From positions 2,201,501 through 2,265,500 of the forward strand of contig CP064972.1 of NCBI GenBank assembly GCA_016699405.1: a DNA stretch of 64,000 bases, in the 5' to 3' direction. Of the stretch, positions 27,153 to 34,537 are shown in pieces; within the stretch, counting starts at the first letter, position 1; each line of letters starts with the position of its first letter. Under the pieces are notes generated by a model. It was not told where the DNA came from. It ran no database searches and saw nothing but the letters and a program-made list of their open reading frames with translations. The DNA is from Holophagales bacterium. GTDB lineage: Bacteria; Acidobacteriota; Thermoanaerobaculia; Multivoradales; JAGPDF01. The translations under genes were made by a program, and so were the position numbers.

Positions 27153-29996
27153 ATGGCGAAGAAGCCGAAGTCCCCCAAGCAGGTCGAAGCGCTCCGCCAC
27201 GAGGAGGCTTCCCGGAAGCACATCCCGACGGCGGAGTACCAGTCGGTGCTGGCGCGGGAAGGCGAGAGCCCGGTGGAGGTGCGCTATCCGCGCGGGGCTT
27301 CAGGCCTCGCAGAGGAGAAGGCCGAGCGCAACCGGGACCTCGACCCGCAGCTCGTCTGGCGCGGCAAGGACGAGAAGGACTGGTCGGACCTGGTCGTCCC
27401 GGCGCCGCCGCTCTTCATCCAGGAGAAGGTCCACCCGAAGGTGCTGATCGACGACCTGATGCGCCGCAGCTCCGAAGCCGCGTCAGAGCGGTCCGGTTTC
27501 CAGGTGGATCTCTTCGCCGACTTCAACGGCCTGCCCTCGCAAGAGGCGAAGACCGAGTTCTACCAGCACGACGCCAACTGGTCGAACCGGATGATCCTCG
27601 GCGACAGCCTCCAGGTGATGGCCTCGCTCGCCGAGCGCGAGGGCCTGCGCGGCAAGGTGCAGTGCATCTACCTCGACCCGCCGTACGGGATCAAGTTCAA
27701 CTCGAACTTCCAGTGGTCGACGACCAGCCGCGACGTCAAGGACGGCAACGCCGAGCACATCACCCGCGAGCCCGAGCAGGTCAAAGCCTTCCGCGACACC
27801 TGGCGCGACGGCATCCATAGCTACCTCACCTACCTCCGCGACCGCCTCACCGTCGCCCGCGACCTCCTCACCGACTCCGGCTCGATCTTCGTGCAGATCG
27901 GGGACGAGAACGTGCATCGGGTGCGGGGAGTAATGGATGAGGTCTTTGGAGACGAGAACTTCATCGCGCAGATTTCGACGAAGACTTCAGGCGGGTCGAC
28001 AGGCGTCTATCTTCCGGGTGTTGTTGACTATGTCCTCTGGTACGCGCGAAACCACGAGGAGACGAAGTACCGAGCTCTTTTCGGTTCCAAGGAGCTTGGC
28101 GAGGACGGCGCTGAGAAGTACTCGCGGGTCCGCTTGCCCGATCTTCAGCGAAGAAGCCTAACTCCGACCGAACGCTGTCTGGAGGAGGAGCTGACAAGCG
28201 GTTCACGGGTCTACCGGCAGGACAACCTAACCAGCCAGAGTGTGGGCCGAGACAAGGGTGAAGGGGCTGCCTCATGGTTCCCGGTCACCATTGACGGGAC
28301 GACGATCCGACCCTCGATCAAGGTGCGATGGAAGACCAACGAGTTCGGAATGGAACGGCTGCTGCGTGCTGACCGCATTGAGCTGACCACCAACAGTCTC
28401 TCTTACGTCCGCTACCTCGACGACTTCAGCGCAACCGCCATTGGGAATGCCTGGGTGGACATCGGAGGCATTCAGAGTCGCGCAGATCCGAAGGTCTACG
28501 TCGTGCAGACGCCTACGCCCTTGATTCAAAGGTGTCTTCTGATGACGAGCGATCCGGGCGATCTTGTACTCGACCCCACCTGCGGCTCTGGCACCACTGC
28601 GTTCATAGCGGAGCAATGGGGACGCCGCTGGATCACGGTCGACACCTCGAGAGTGGCCCTGGCATTGGCGCGGGCTCGCATCATGGGGGCGCGGTATCCG
28701 TTCTACCTACTCGCCGACAGCAAGGACGGCCAGCGAAGGGAGGCCGAGATCACCCGCTGCGAGCCGTCGACAGCTCCGACGCGCGGAGACGTCCGACACG
28801 GCTTCGTCTACGAGCGCGTGCCCCACGTCACCCTCAAGTCGATCGCCAACAACGCCGAGATCGACGTCATCTGGGAGAAGTACCTCCCTACCCAGACGTC
28901 TTTGCTTTCGTCTCTGAACGAAGCCCTCGGCAAGAAGTGGGAAGAGTGGGAGATCCCACGCGAAGCCGACCCGAAGTGGCCGGCCAAGGCGAAGGAGCTC
29001 CACACGCAGTGGTGGGAGCAGCGCATCGCCCGCCAGCGCGAGATCGACGCCTCGATCGCTGCCAAGGCCGAATACGAGTTCCTCTTCGACAAGCCCTACG
29101 AAGACGGCAAGAAGGTCCGCGTCGCCGGGCCGTTCACCGTCGAGAGCCTCTCGCCCCACCGCACGCTCGGCGTCGACGAGAACGACGAGCTGATCGACGT
29201 CGCCGAGAAGAAGCTCGGGTACGGCAACAAGCAGGACTTCCCGTCGCTGATCCTCGAGAACCTGAAGACCGCCGGCGTGCAGCAAGCGCACAAGGAAGAC
29301 AAGATCGTCTTCCTGTCCCTCACGCCCTGGCCCGGCAAGTACATCTGCGGCGAAGGCAAGTACCTCGAGGGCAAGACCCAGCGCCGCGCCGGCATCTTCA
29401 TCGGCCCCGAGTTCGGCACCGTCAACCGCCCCGACTTGGTGGCCGCCGCCAAGGAGTGCGGCGACGCCGACTTCGACGTCCTCATCGCCTGCGCCTTCAA
29501 CTACGACGTCCACTCGAGCGAGCTCGCCCGGCTCGGCCCCATCCCCATCCTCAAGGCCCGCATGAACGCCGACCTGCACATGGCCGAGGACCTGAAGAAC
29601 ACCGGCAAGGGCAACCTCTTCGTCATTTTCGGCGAGCCCGACATCGAGCTCCTGCCCGCCGAAGGCAACCAGATCCAGGTCAAAGTCAAAGGCGTCGACG
29701 TCTTCCACCCCCAGACCGGCGAGATCCGCAGCGACGGCCCCGAAGGCATCGCCTGCTGGTTCATCGACACCGACTACAACGAAGAGTCCTTCTTCGTCCG
29801 CCACGCCTACTTCCTCGGCGCCAACGACCCCTACAAGGCGCTGAAGACCACCCTCAAAGCCGAGATCGACGAAGAGGCGTGGTCGACGCTCCACAGCGAC
29901 ACCTCGCGGCCGTTCGCGAAGCCGCAGTCGGGGAGGATTGCGGTGAAGGTGATCAATCACCTTGGGGATGAGGTGATGAAGGTGTTTCGGGTGTGA
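27153..29996 (+). CDS. Type III-like site-specific adenine/cytosine-N4 DNA methyltransferase (beta class)
   Basis: 947 residues. Motif IV 'DPPYG' (from D175) comes before motif I 'DPTCGSGT' (474-481), the beta-class order used by Mod subunits of type III systems. The target-recognition region lies between them, and a 400-residue C-terminal extension typical of this subfamily follows. It pairs with the restriction subunit at 22747. Codon use changes sharply within the gene. About 27920-28800 (residues 256-549, covering the recognition region and motif I) uses many A/T-ending codons (gtt, act, tct), whereas both flanks are strongly C/G-ending. This suggests that the specificity segment was exchanged by recombination. 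Reading frame is intact. Confidence 0.93.
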   Translation: MAKKPKSPKQVEALRHEEASRKHIPTAEYQSVLAREGESPVEVRYPRGASGLAEEKAERNRDLDPQLVWRGKDEKDWSDLVVPAPPLFIQEKVHPKVLIDDLMRRSSEAASERSGFQVDLFADFNGLPSQEAKTEFYQHDANWSNRMILGDSLQVMASLAEREGLRGKVQCIYLDPPYGIKFNSNFQWSTTSRDVKDGNAEHITREPEQVKAFRDTWRDGIHSYLTYLRDRLTVARDLLTDSGSIFVQIGDENVHRVRGVMDEVFGDENFIAQISTKTSGGSTGVYLPGVVDYVLWYARNHEETKYRALFGSKELGEDGAEKYSRVRLPDLQRRSLTPTERCLEEELTSGSRVYRQDNLTSQSVGRDKGEGAASWFPVTIDGTTIRPSIKVRWKTNEFGMERLLRADRIELTTNSLSYVRYLDDFSATAIGNAWVDIGGIQSRADPKVYVVQTPTPLIQRCLLMTSDPGDLVLDPTCGSGTTAFIAEQWGRRWITVDTSRVALALARARIMGARYPFYLLADSKDGQRREAEITRCEPSTAPTRGDVRHGFVYERVPHVTLKSIANNAEIDVIWEKYLPTQTSLLSSLNEALGKKWEEWEIPREADPKWPAKAKELHTQWWEQRIARQREIDASIAAKAEYEFLFDKPYEDGKKVRVAGPFTVESLSPHRTLGVDENDELIDVAEKKLGYGNKQDFPSLILENLKTAGVQQAHKEDKIVFLSLTPWPGKYICGEGKYLEGKTQRRAGIFIGPEFGTVNRPDLVAAAKECGDADFDVLIACAFNYDVHSSELARLGPIPILKARMNADLHMAEDLKNTGKGNLFVIFGEPDIELLPAEGNQIQVKVKGVDVFHPQTGEIRSDGPEGIACWFIDTDYNEESFFVRHAYFLGANDPYKALKTTLKAEIDEEAWSTLHSDTSRPFAKPQSGRIAVKVINHLGDEVMKVFRV

Positions 29997-30019
29997 TGGC
30001 GGCGCTGGAGGTGACCTGA

Positions 30020-30523
30020 ATGTGGGTTGTAGGAAGGTCTCTCGCTGACGAAGCGAGCACAGCGGGAGATGCGCAGCGCCAGGACCTGTTCGGGCGAAGC
30101 GCTCTGAACCGCTACTACTATGCCGCCTTCTTGGAGGTCCGGAGCCTGCTGCGTGCTGTGAATTCACGGTGGTCGGTGATGGGTCACGCCGACATGCCTG
30201 ATCTGCTGACGGGGAAGTTCTTCGCCGTGTTCGCAAACCAGCTCGCGGCACAGGTTCGAGGGAACCAACTTGCGCCAGGCGACGCCTCGAAGACCCGGAG
30301 ACAGGTACGCCAGGCGCTACAGGCATTGGCGGACCTCTTGCGGCAAGCGCGAGAAACGAGGCGAATCGCCGACTACGAGCCGGAGATCCGGATGGAGCTG
30401 CGTGGCGGTCAGCTGCGGCTCCGTGAGACCTCACTCGCCGCTGCGCGAGAATGGGAGAGGAGGGTGCAGTTTCTCGTGGGGACTGTGCGACGGGAGTATC
30501 GGCATGCAGCCATCATCAGCTAG
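30020..30523 (+). CDS. HEPN-like helical protein
   Basis: 167 residues from an ATG with a strong GGAGGTGA site. The pattern 'ALNRYYYAAFLEVRSLL', then 'ARETRRIADYEPEI', resembles HEPN domains ('RxYYAAFHAAR', then 'RxxADY'). However, the RNase-type R-x4-6-H motif is not evident, so it may be a non-catalytic HEPN. It overlaps the next gene by 20 bases, so the two are a unit. HEPN proteins often act in toxin-antitoxin or RNA-targeting defence modules; that role here is inference. Confidence 0.55.
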   Translation: MWVVGRSLADEASTAGDAQRQDLFGRSALNRYYYAAFLEVRSLLRAVNSRWSVMGHADMPDLLTGKFFAVFANQLAAQVRGNQLAPGDASKTRRQVRQALQALADLLRQARETRRIADYEPEIRMELRGGQLRLRETSLAAAREWERRVQFLVGTVRREYRHAAIIS

Positions 30524-31262
30524 CTTGAGAGCTCTGCGGGAGGCACTCGCGGTCGTTGGCCCAGTCGCGGAATCTGTTGAGCTTCGCCAAGTTGACGAAG
30601 ACGGAACGCGGCTCGTCGCTTTGGTGCCTCAAGACCTCGTCGGGAGGCGCGCGTCAAGGCGCCGCATTTCTCATAGTCGCATGGAGAAGATCTCGGCGGA
30701 GGTTCGGCGGCGTACGGGAGCCCAAGTCGACTGGATAGTAGTCGGGAGAGGCGAACAAGATGAGACGAGGGTCGCGCTCGAGGCCACGCTGCGCCGCCGG
30801 TTTGGGGAGGAGATCGAGGCTGTGGCCCTGTCTGACTTGGACAGACCACCTGCCGTAGCATGGATCGAAGTTCGGCCGGCTGGCGGGACTCAGCGCCGAA
30901 GTGGGCTCATTCGAGATGTGGCTTCGCAATGTCTGGGCCTTCTTGGTCTTGACGGCGTGGAAGTGGTCGTGGGGAACCCTCAAGACCTCCCCGCGAGCGC
31001 AGTGGTTCTACGAGCTGTGAAGAAGACGGCACCTGCTAGCGGACGTGAAGTGGGCGTCGCTCTGCAGGATCTGGGCTTCGAAATCTCCGAAAAGTGGCTC
31101 AGGAGCCGCCTGGACACCCTCAGGCGGAAGGGTCTAATCGTCCGCCACGCGAACGGCGACTACTCGCTCACCGACGAGGGCGGCCGGCTTGTTCCGCACG
31201 GGGACTTTCGAGCGAGTTCCGACATTGAGAGGGTCCTTGCGCTGGCGAGGCGCCGATGGTAG
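30504..31262 (+). CDS. Unknown protein with C-terminal winged helix, partner of the HEPN-like protein
   Basis: 252 residues from the ATG at 30504 (GGGAG 7 bases upstream). I do not recognise residues 1-170, a mixed alpha/beta region. Residues about 185-235 look like a winged helix ('EVGVALQDLGFEISEKWLRS', 'RLDTLRRKGLIVRHANGDYS'). The nucleotidyltransferase motif GSxxxG/SDxD of MNT antitoxins is absent, so this is not a standard HEPN-MNT pair. It ends 12 bases before the retron-like a1 repeat and could be a third component of that unit or an independent module. Confidence 0.65.
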   Translation: MQPSSASLRALREALAVVGPVAESVELRQVDEDGTRLVALVPQDLVGRRASRRRISHSRMEKISAEVRRRTGAQVDWIVVGRGEQDETRVALEATLRRRFGEEIEAVALSDLDRPPAVAWIEVRPAGGTQRRSGLIRDVASQCLGLLGLDGVEVVVGNPQDLPASAVVLRAVKKTAPASGREVGVALQDLGFEISEKWLRSRLDTLRRKGLIVRHANGDYSLTDEGGRLVPHGDFRASSDIERVLALARRRW

Positions 31263-31274
31263 ACACTAGTCTGA

Positions 31275-31442
31275 ATGGCGGCGGCTTTGCGCGCGGGCGT
31301 GCATCACGCCCAGCCGTTGCGCAGGTCAGCCACAGAAGGGCGCCGGCTCCTCGCCGGTCGCTCCTTCGGATCGCTCGACGAGGAGCCGGCGATCTCAATG
31401 AAAGCCTCCGGGCTTTGCTAATCCCGTGAAGCCGCCGCCATT
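31275..31442 (+). ncRNA. Retron-like msr-msd noncoding RNA
   Basis: A perfect 14-bp inverted repeat (a1 AATGGCGGCGGCTT at 31275-31288; a2 its complement at 31429-31442) can be extended by G-U pairs on both sides. It encloses a 7-bp hairpin GGGCGTG-cat-CACGCCC (31296-31312, msr-like) and a perfect 13-bp hairpin CGCCGGCTCCTCG/CGAGGAGCCGGCG (31341-31353 with 31379-31391, msd-like) with a 25-base loop. A small AAAGCC-tccg-GGCTTT hairpin lies at 31401-31416. The layout a1-msr-msd-a2 directly before a reverse transcriptase gene is that of retrons. The branching G and the exact cDNA ends cannot be assigned from sequence alone. Confidence 0.75.
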
Positions 31443-32385
31443 TTTCGTCTCCTTCCGTACTGCTGCTGACTACCGCGCCGCGTTGGGCGATGGAGTCGCC
31501 GAGCTGTATTGGCCAGACATAGGCCACCTTGGCGAGCGACGGCTCCCTCCAGTTGTCTCAGTGCGCGCGCTTGCGTGTCTCTTCGGTGTGAGCAGCAAGT
31601 TCGTCGGTGCATTGCGGAGAAACCCGGAGCGCTACTACAGGTCATTTGTCATCAGGACTGGAAGGAAGAAGAGGCAGATCCACTCGCCGAAGGTGGGCTT
31701 GAAGGTGTTTCAGAAGTGGTTTGGGACCCACCTGGCGGCGGCACTCGAGTTTGATCCGTGGGTCTTCGGATTCGTGCCTGGGCGCTCGGCCCCAATGGCT
31801 GCTCGCGTGCACGCGCGAGCGAGGTGGATCTACTCGGTCGATCTCGCCGACTTCTTTCCGAGTGTCTCCAGAACTCGGGTTGTGGGAGCGCTTCAAGGCT
31901 TGGGGTACCCGGGTCATGGAGCGGAGCTGGCAGCGAGCCTCTGCTGTTACGGAGAGGGGCTTGCACAGGGGTCACCAGCTAGCCCGGTCCTTTCGAACCT
32001 CGTATTCAGAGAGCAGGACCAGCAACTGCACGAGCTCGCCAGGGAGTTCGGCGCTCGGCTCACCCGCTACGCCGACGACATCGTCTTCTCCGGACAGGCA
32101 GCCGTGCCAGCTGGGTTGCCCGATCGCGTCAAGGCCGTCGTGACAGCCGGCGGTTGGGACCTCAACGACGCGAAGGAAGAGTTGGCGGAGAGTCCCATTC
32201 GGCTCAAGGTCCATGGGCTGGTTGTGCACGGCGACCGGCCTCGGTTGACAAAGGGGTATCGCAATCGGATCCGAGCCCTTAGGCACCTCTCGGCCGTCGG
32301 AAAAGTCAGGTCGGAGGACGCCGCACGAGTAGCGGGTCACTTGCGCTACGCGGACTCGATTGACCGTCTGTCGGAGGAAGAGTGA
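31426..32385 (+). CDS. Retron-type reverse transcriptase, divergent
   Basis: 319 residues, the size of retron RTs. The start is a GTG without a ribosome site, and the a2 repeat covers codons 2-6. The polymerase core is intact: D139 in 'VDLADFFPSV' and 'YADD' at 215-218, with 'AQGSPASPVLSN' and 'HSPKVGLKVFQKW' typical of retron RTs. Retron signatures are altered: NAxxH reads 'AARVH' (125-129) and VTG reads VHG (262-264, 'KVHGLVVHGDRP'). There is no maturase, endonuclease or group II intron RNA. Its stop overlaps the start of the RelE-UvrD gene by 4 bases, so that protein is its likely effector partner. Confidence 0.9.
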   Translation: MKPPPFFVSFRTAADYRAALGDGVAELYWPDIGHLGERRLPPVVSVRALACLFGVSSKFVGALRRNPERYYRSFVIRTGRKKRQIHSPKVGLKVFQKWFGTHLAAALEFDPWVFGFVPGRSAPMAARVHARARWIYSVDLADFFPSVSRTRVVGALQGLGYPGHGAELAASLCCYGEGLAQGSPASPVLSNLVFREQDQQLHELAREFGARLTRYADDIVFSGQAAVPAGLPDRVKAVVTAGGWDLNDAKEELAESPIRLKVHGLVVHGDRPRLTKGYRNRIRALRHLSAVGKVRSEDAARVAGHLRYADSIDRLSEEE

Positions 32386-34502
32386 GCGAGTTCCTTATCG
32401 CCGACTCCTTTGCCGACAGTCTCGGGAGGCTTGGCGGCGATTCGCAAAAGGCGGCAAAGACCGCCGCGTTTGACCTTCAACTCAACCCCGCGCACCCCGG
32501 CTTCCAGTTCCACCGGCTCGACAAGGCGAAGGACAAGAGCCTCTGGTCGGTGCGCGTCAATGCGGACCTGAGAATAATCGTTCACCGAAGCGAGGGCAGA
32601 CTGCTGCTCTGCTACGTAGGGCACCACGACGACGCCTACCGGTGGGCGGAGTCGAGGAAGATCGAGCGGCATCCGACGACCGGGGCGGCGCAGCTAGTCG
32701 AGCTGCGCGAGAGCGTGCGCGAGGTGGTGCGCGAAGTCGTCGTTCCCAGGCTCGTTGAGGCCCCCAGTGAACCGGCTGCGCAGGTGCCGAAGCTGCCGCT
32801 CTTCCGCGACGTGCCGCGCGACGAGCTGCTGGCCTACGGCGTTCCCGCAGAATGGGTCGGCGAAGTTACCGAGGCGACGGAAGAGAGCCTCCTTCAGCTT
32901 GCGGAGCACCTGCCGGGGGAAGCAGCCGAAGCGCTGCTGGATCTGGCGACCGGGGGGCGGCCGGTGCGGCCGGTGCAGGCGCCGGCGGGGGCGGATCCGT
33001 TCGCGCATCCCGACGCGCAGCGGCGCTTTCGCCTCATGGCGAACGTCGAAGAGCTCGAACGGGCGCTCGAGTACCCGTGGGAGAAGTGGATGGTCTTCCT
33101 CCACCCCACCCAGCGCGAGATCGTCGAGAAGAGCTACGGCGGGCCGGCGCGAGTGGCCGGGTCTGCCGGGACCGGCAAGACGATCGTGGCGCTCCACCGC
33201 GCCGTGCACCTGGCGCGGAGCCGCCCGGAGGCGCGTGTCCTTCTCGCCACCTTCTCCGAGCCGCTCGCTGGCGCCCTCCACCTGCGCCTGCGGCGGCTGA
33301 TCGGCAAGGAGACGCGGCTCGCCGAGCGGCTCGAAGTGCAGTCGTTGGGCGCCGTCGCCCGGCGGCTCTACGAGGCGAACTTCGGGGCGCCGCACCTGGC
33401 GGGCGCCGAGGAGATCCGCCGGTTCCTGCGCGAGGCCGCCGGCCGGATCGAGGGGCACCGCTTCCGCCCCGAGTTCCTCTTCGCCGAGTGGACGGCAGTC
33501 GTCGACGCCTGGCAGATCGAGAGCTGGGAGCAGTACCGCGACGTCCAGCGGCTCGGGCGCAAGACCCGCCTCGCCGAGACCCAGCGCTCGGTGCTCTGGT
33601 CGATCTTCTCGCTCGTCCGCGACCGGCTCGAAGCCGGGGGGCTCTCGACCGAGCCGGGGCTCTTCCGCCGGCTCGAACGGCACTTGGCGAAGGCGAAGCG
33701 GCCGCCGTTCGACTTCGCGGTGATCGACGAAGCCCAGGACCTCGGCGTCGCCGAGCTGCGCTTCCTCGCGGCGCTCGGGGGAGACCGTCCGGATTCCCTC
33801 TTCTTCGCCGGCGACCTCGGGCAGCGGATCTTCCAGACGCCGTTCTCCTGGCGCTCCCTCGGCGTCGACGTGCGCGGGCGCTCGCAGACGTTGCGGATCA
33901 ACTACCGGACCTCGCATCAGATCCGCCGTCAGGCCGATCGGCTGCTGCCCGCTGAGCTCGCCGACGTCGACGGCAACACCGAAGAGCGGCGGCGGACCCT
34001 CTCCGCCTTCAACGGCCCCGAGCCGGCGGTCGAGCGGTTCGGCTCGGCAGCCGCGGAATCGGCCGCCATCGCCGCGTGGTTGCGCGCCCGCATCGGCGAG
34101 GGGTACGCCCCGCAGGAGATCGGGATCTTCGTCCGCTCCGAAGCCGAGCTCGAGCGCGCCGGCGCGGCGGTCCGGGCAGCGGGCCTTCGCCCCCTCGAGC
34201 TCGACCGCCAGCACGGCGGCCAGGCCAGTGGAGCGGCAGGCGCCGTCGCCGTCGGCACCATGCACCTCGCCAAGGGCCTTGAGTACCGCGCGGTGATCGT
34301 CGCCGCCTGCGACGACGAGGTGCTGCCGCTCCAGTCGCGGATTGAGAGCGTCACCGACGAGGCGGACCTCGAGGACGTCTACGACACCGAGCGGCACCTG
34401 CTCTACGTCGCCTGCACGCGGGCGCGGGACCGGCTGCTGGTGACCGGGGTCGAGCCGGGGTCGGAGTTCCTTGAGGACCTGCGAACTGGACCGACAGCCT
34501 GA
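32382..34502 (+). CDS. RelE/ParE-fold domain fused to UvrD/Rep-type SF1A helicase
   Basis: 706 residues from a GTG that overlaps the RT stop (GTGA). Residues 1-92 resemble the RelE/ParE toxin fold ('LDKAKDKSLWSVRVNADLRI', 'CYVGHHDDAYRWAESRKIER'). A linker (about 110-225) leads to the SF1 core. Walker A 'GSAGTGKT' is at 260-267, Walker B 'DEAQ' at 449-452, motif III 'FAGDLGQRIF', motif IV 'LRINYRTSHQIRR' and motif VI 'HLLYVACTRARDRL'. All ATPase motifs are present, so it should unwind or translocate on DNA 3' to 5'. The RelE-like part may be a nuclease or a binding module. Tight coupling to the RT suggests the retron controls it, although similar fusions also occur alone in defence islands. 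Confidence 0.88.
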   Translation: MSEFLIADSFADSLGRLGGDSQKAAKTAAFDLQLNPAHPGFQFHRLDKAKDKSLWSVRVNADLRIIVHRSEGRLLLCYVGHHDDAYRWAESRKIERHPTTGAAQLVELRESVREVVREVVVPRLVEAPSEPAAQVPKLPLFRDVPRDELLAYGVPAEWVGEVTEATEESLLQLAEHLPGEAAEALLDLATGGRPVRPVQAPAGADPFAHPDAQRRFRLMANVEELERALEYPWEKWMVFLHPTQREIVEKSYGGPARVAGSAGTGKTIVALHRAVHLARSRPEARVLLATFSEPLAGALHLRLRRLIGKETRLAERLEVQSLGAVARRLYEANFGAPHLAGAEEIRRFLREAAGRIEGHRFRPEFLFAEWTAVVDAWQIESWEQYRDVQRLGRKTRLAETQRSVLWSIFSLVRDRLEAGGLSTEPGLFRRLERHLAKAKRPPFDFAVIDEAQDLGVAELRFLAALGGDRPDSLFFAGDLGQRIFQTPFSWRSLGVDVRGRSQTLRINYRTSHQIRRQADRLLPAELADVDGNTEERRRTLSAFNGPEPAVERFGSAAAESAAIAAWLRARIGEGYAPQEIGIFVRSEAELERAGAAVRAAGLRPLELDRQHGGQASGAAGAVAVGTMHLAKGLEYRAVIVAACDDEVLPLQSRIESVTDEADLEDVYDTERHLLYVACTRARDRLLVTGVEPGSEFLEDLRTGPTA

Positions 34503-34537
34503 GGATCGGCGAGAGGCCGAGACCTGGAGGGTGGAGA

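Noticed and set aside
30020..31262. Classical HEPN-MNT toxin-antitoxin pair
   Set aside because: The second protein has no GSxxxG...SDxD nucleotidyltransferase motif, and the first has no clear R-x4-6-H.
31426..32385. Group II intron or diversity-generating retroelement RT
   Set aside because: No maturase or endonuclease domain, no intron domain V/VI structure and no template/variable repeat pair were seen; an msr-msd-like RNA lies directly upstream instead.
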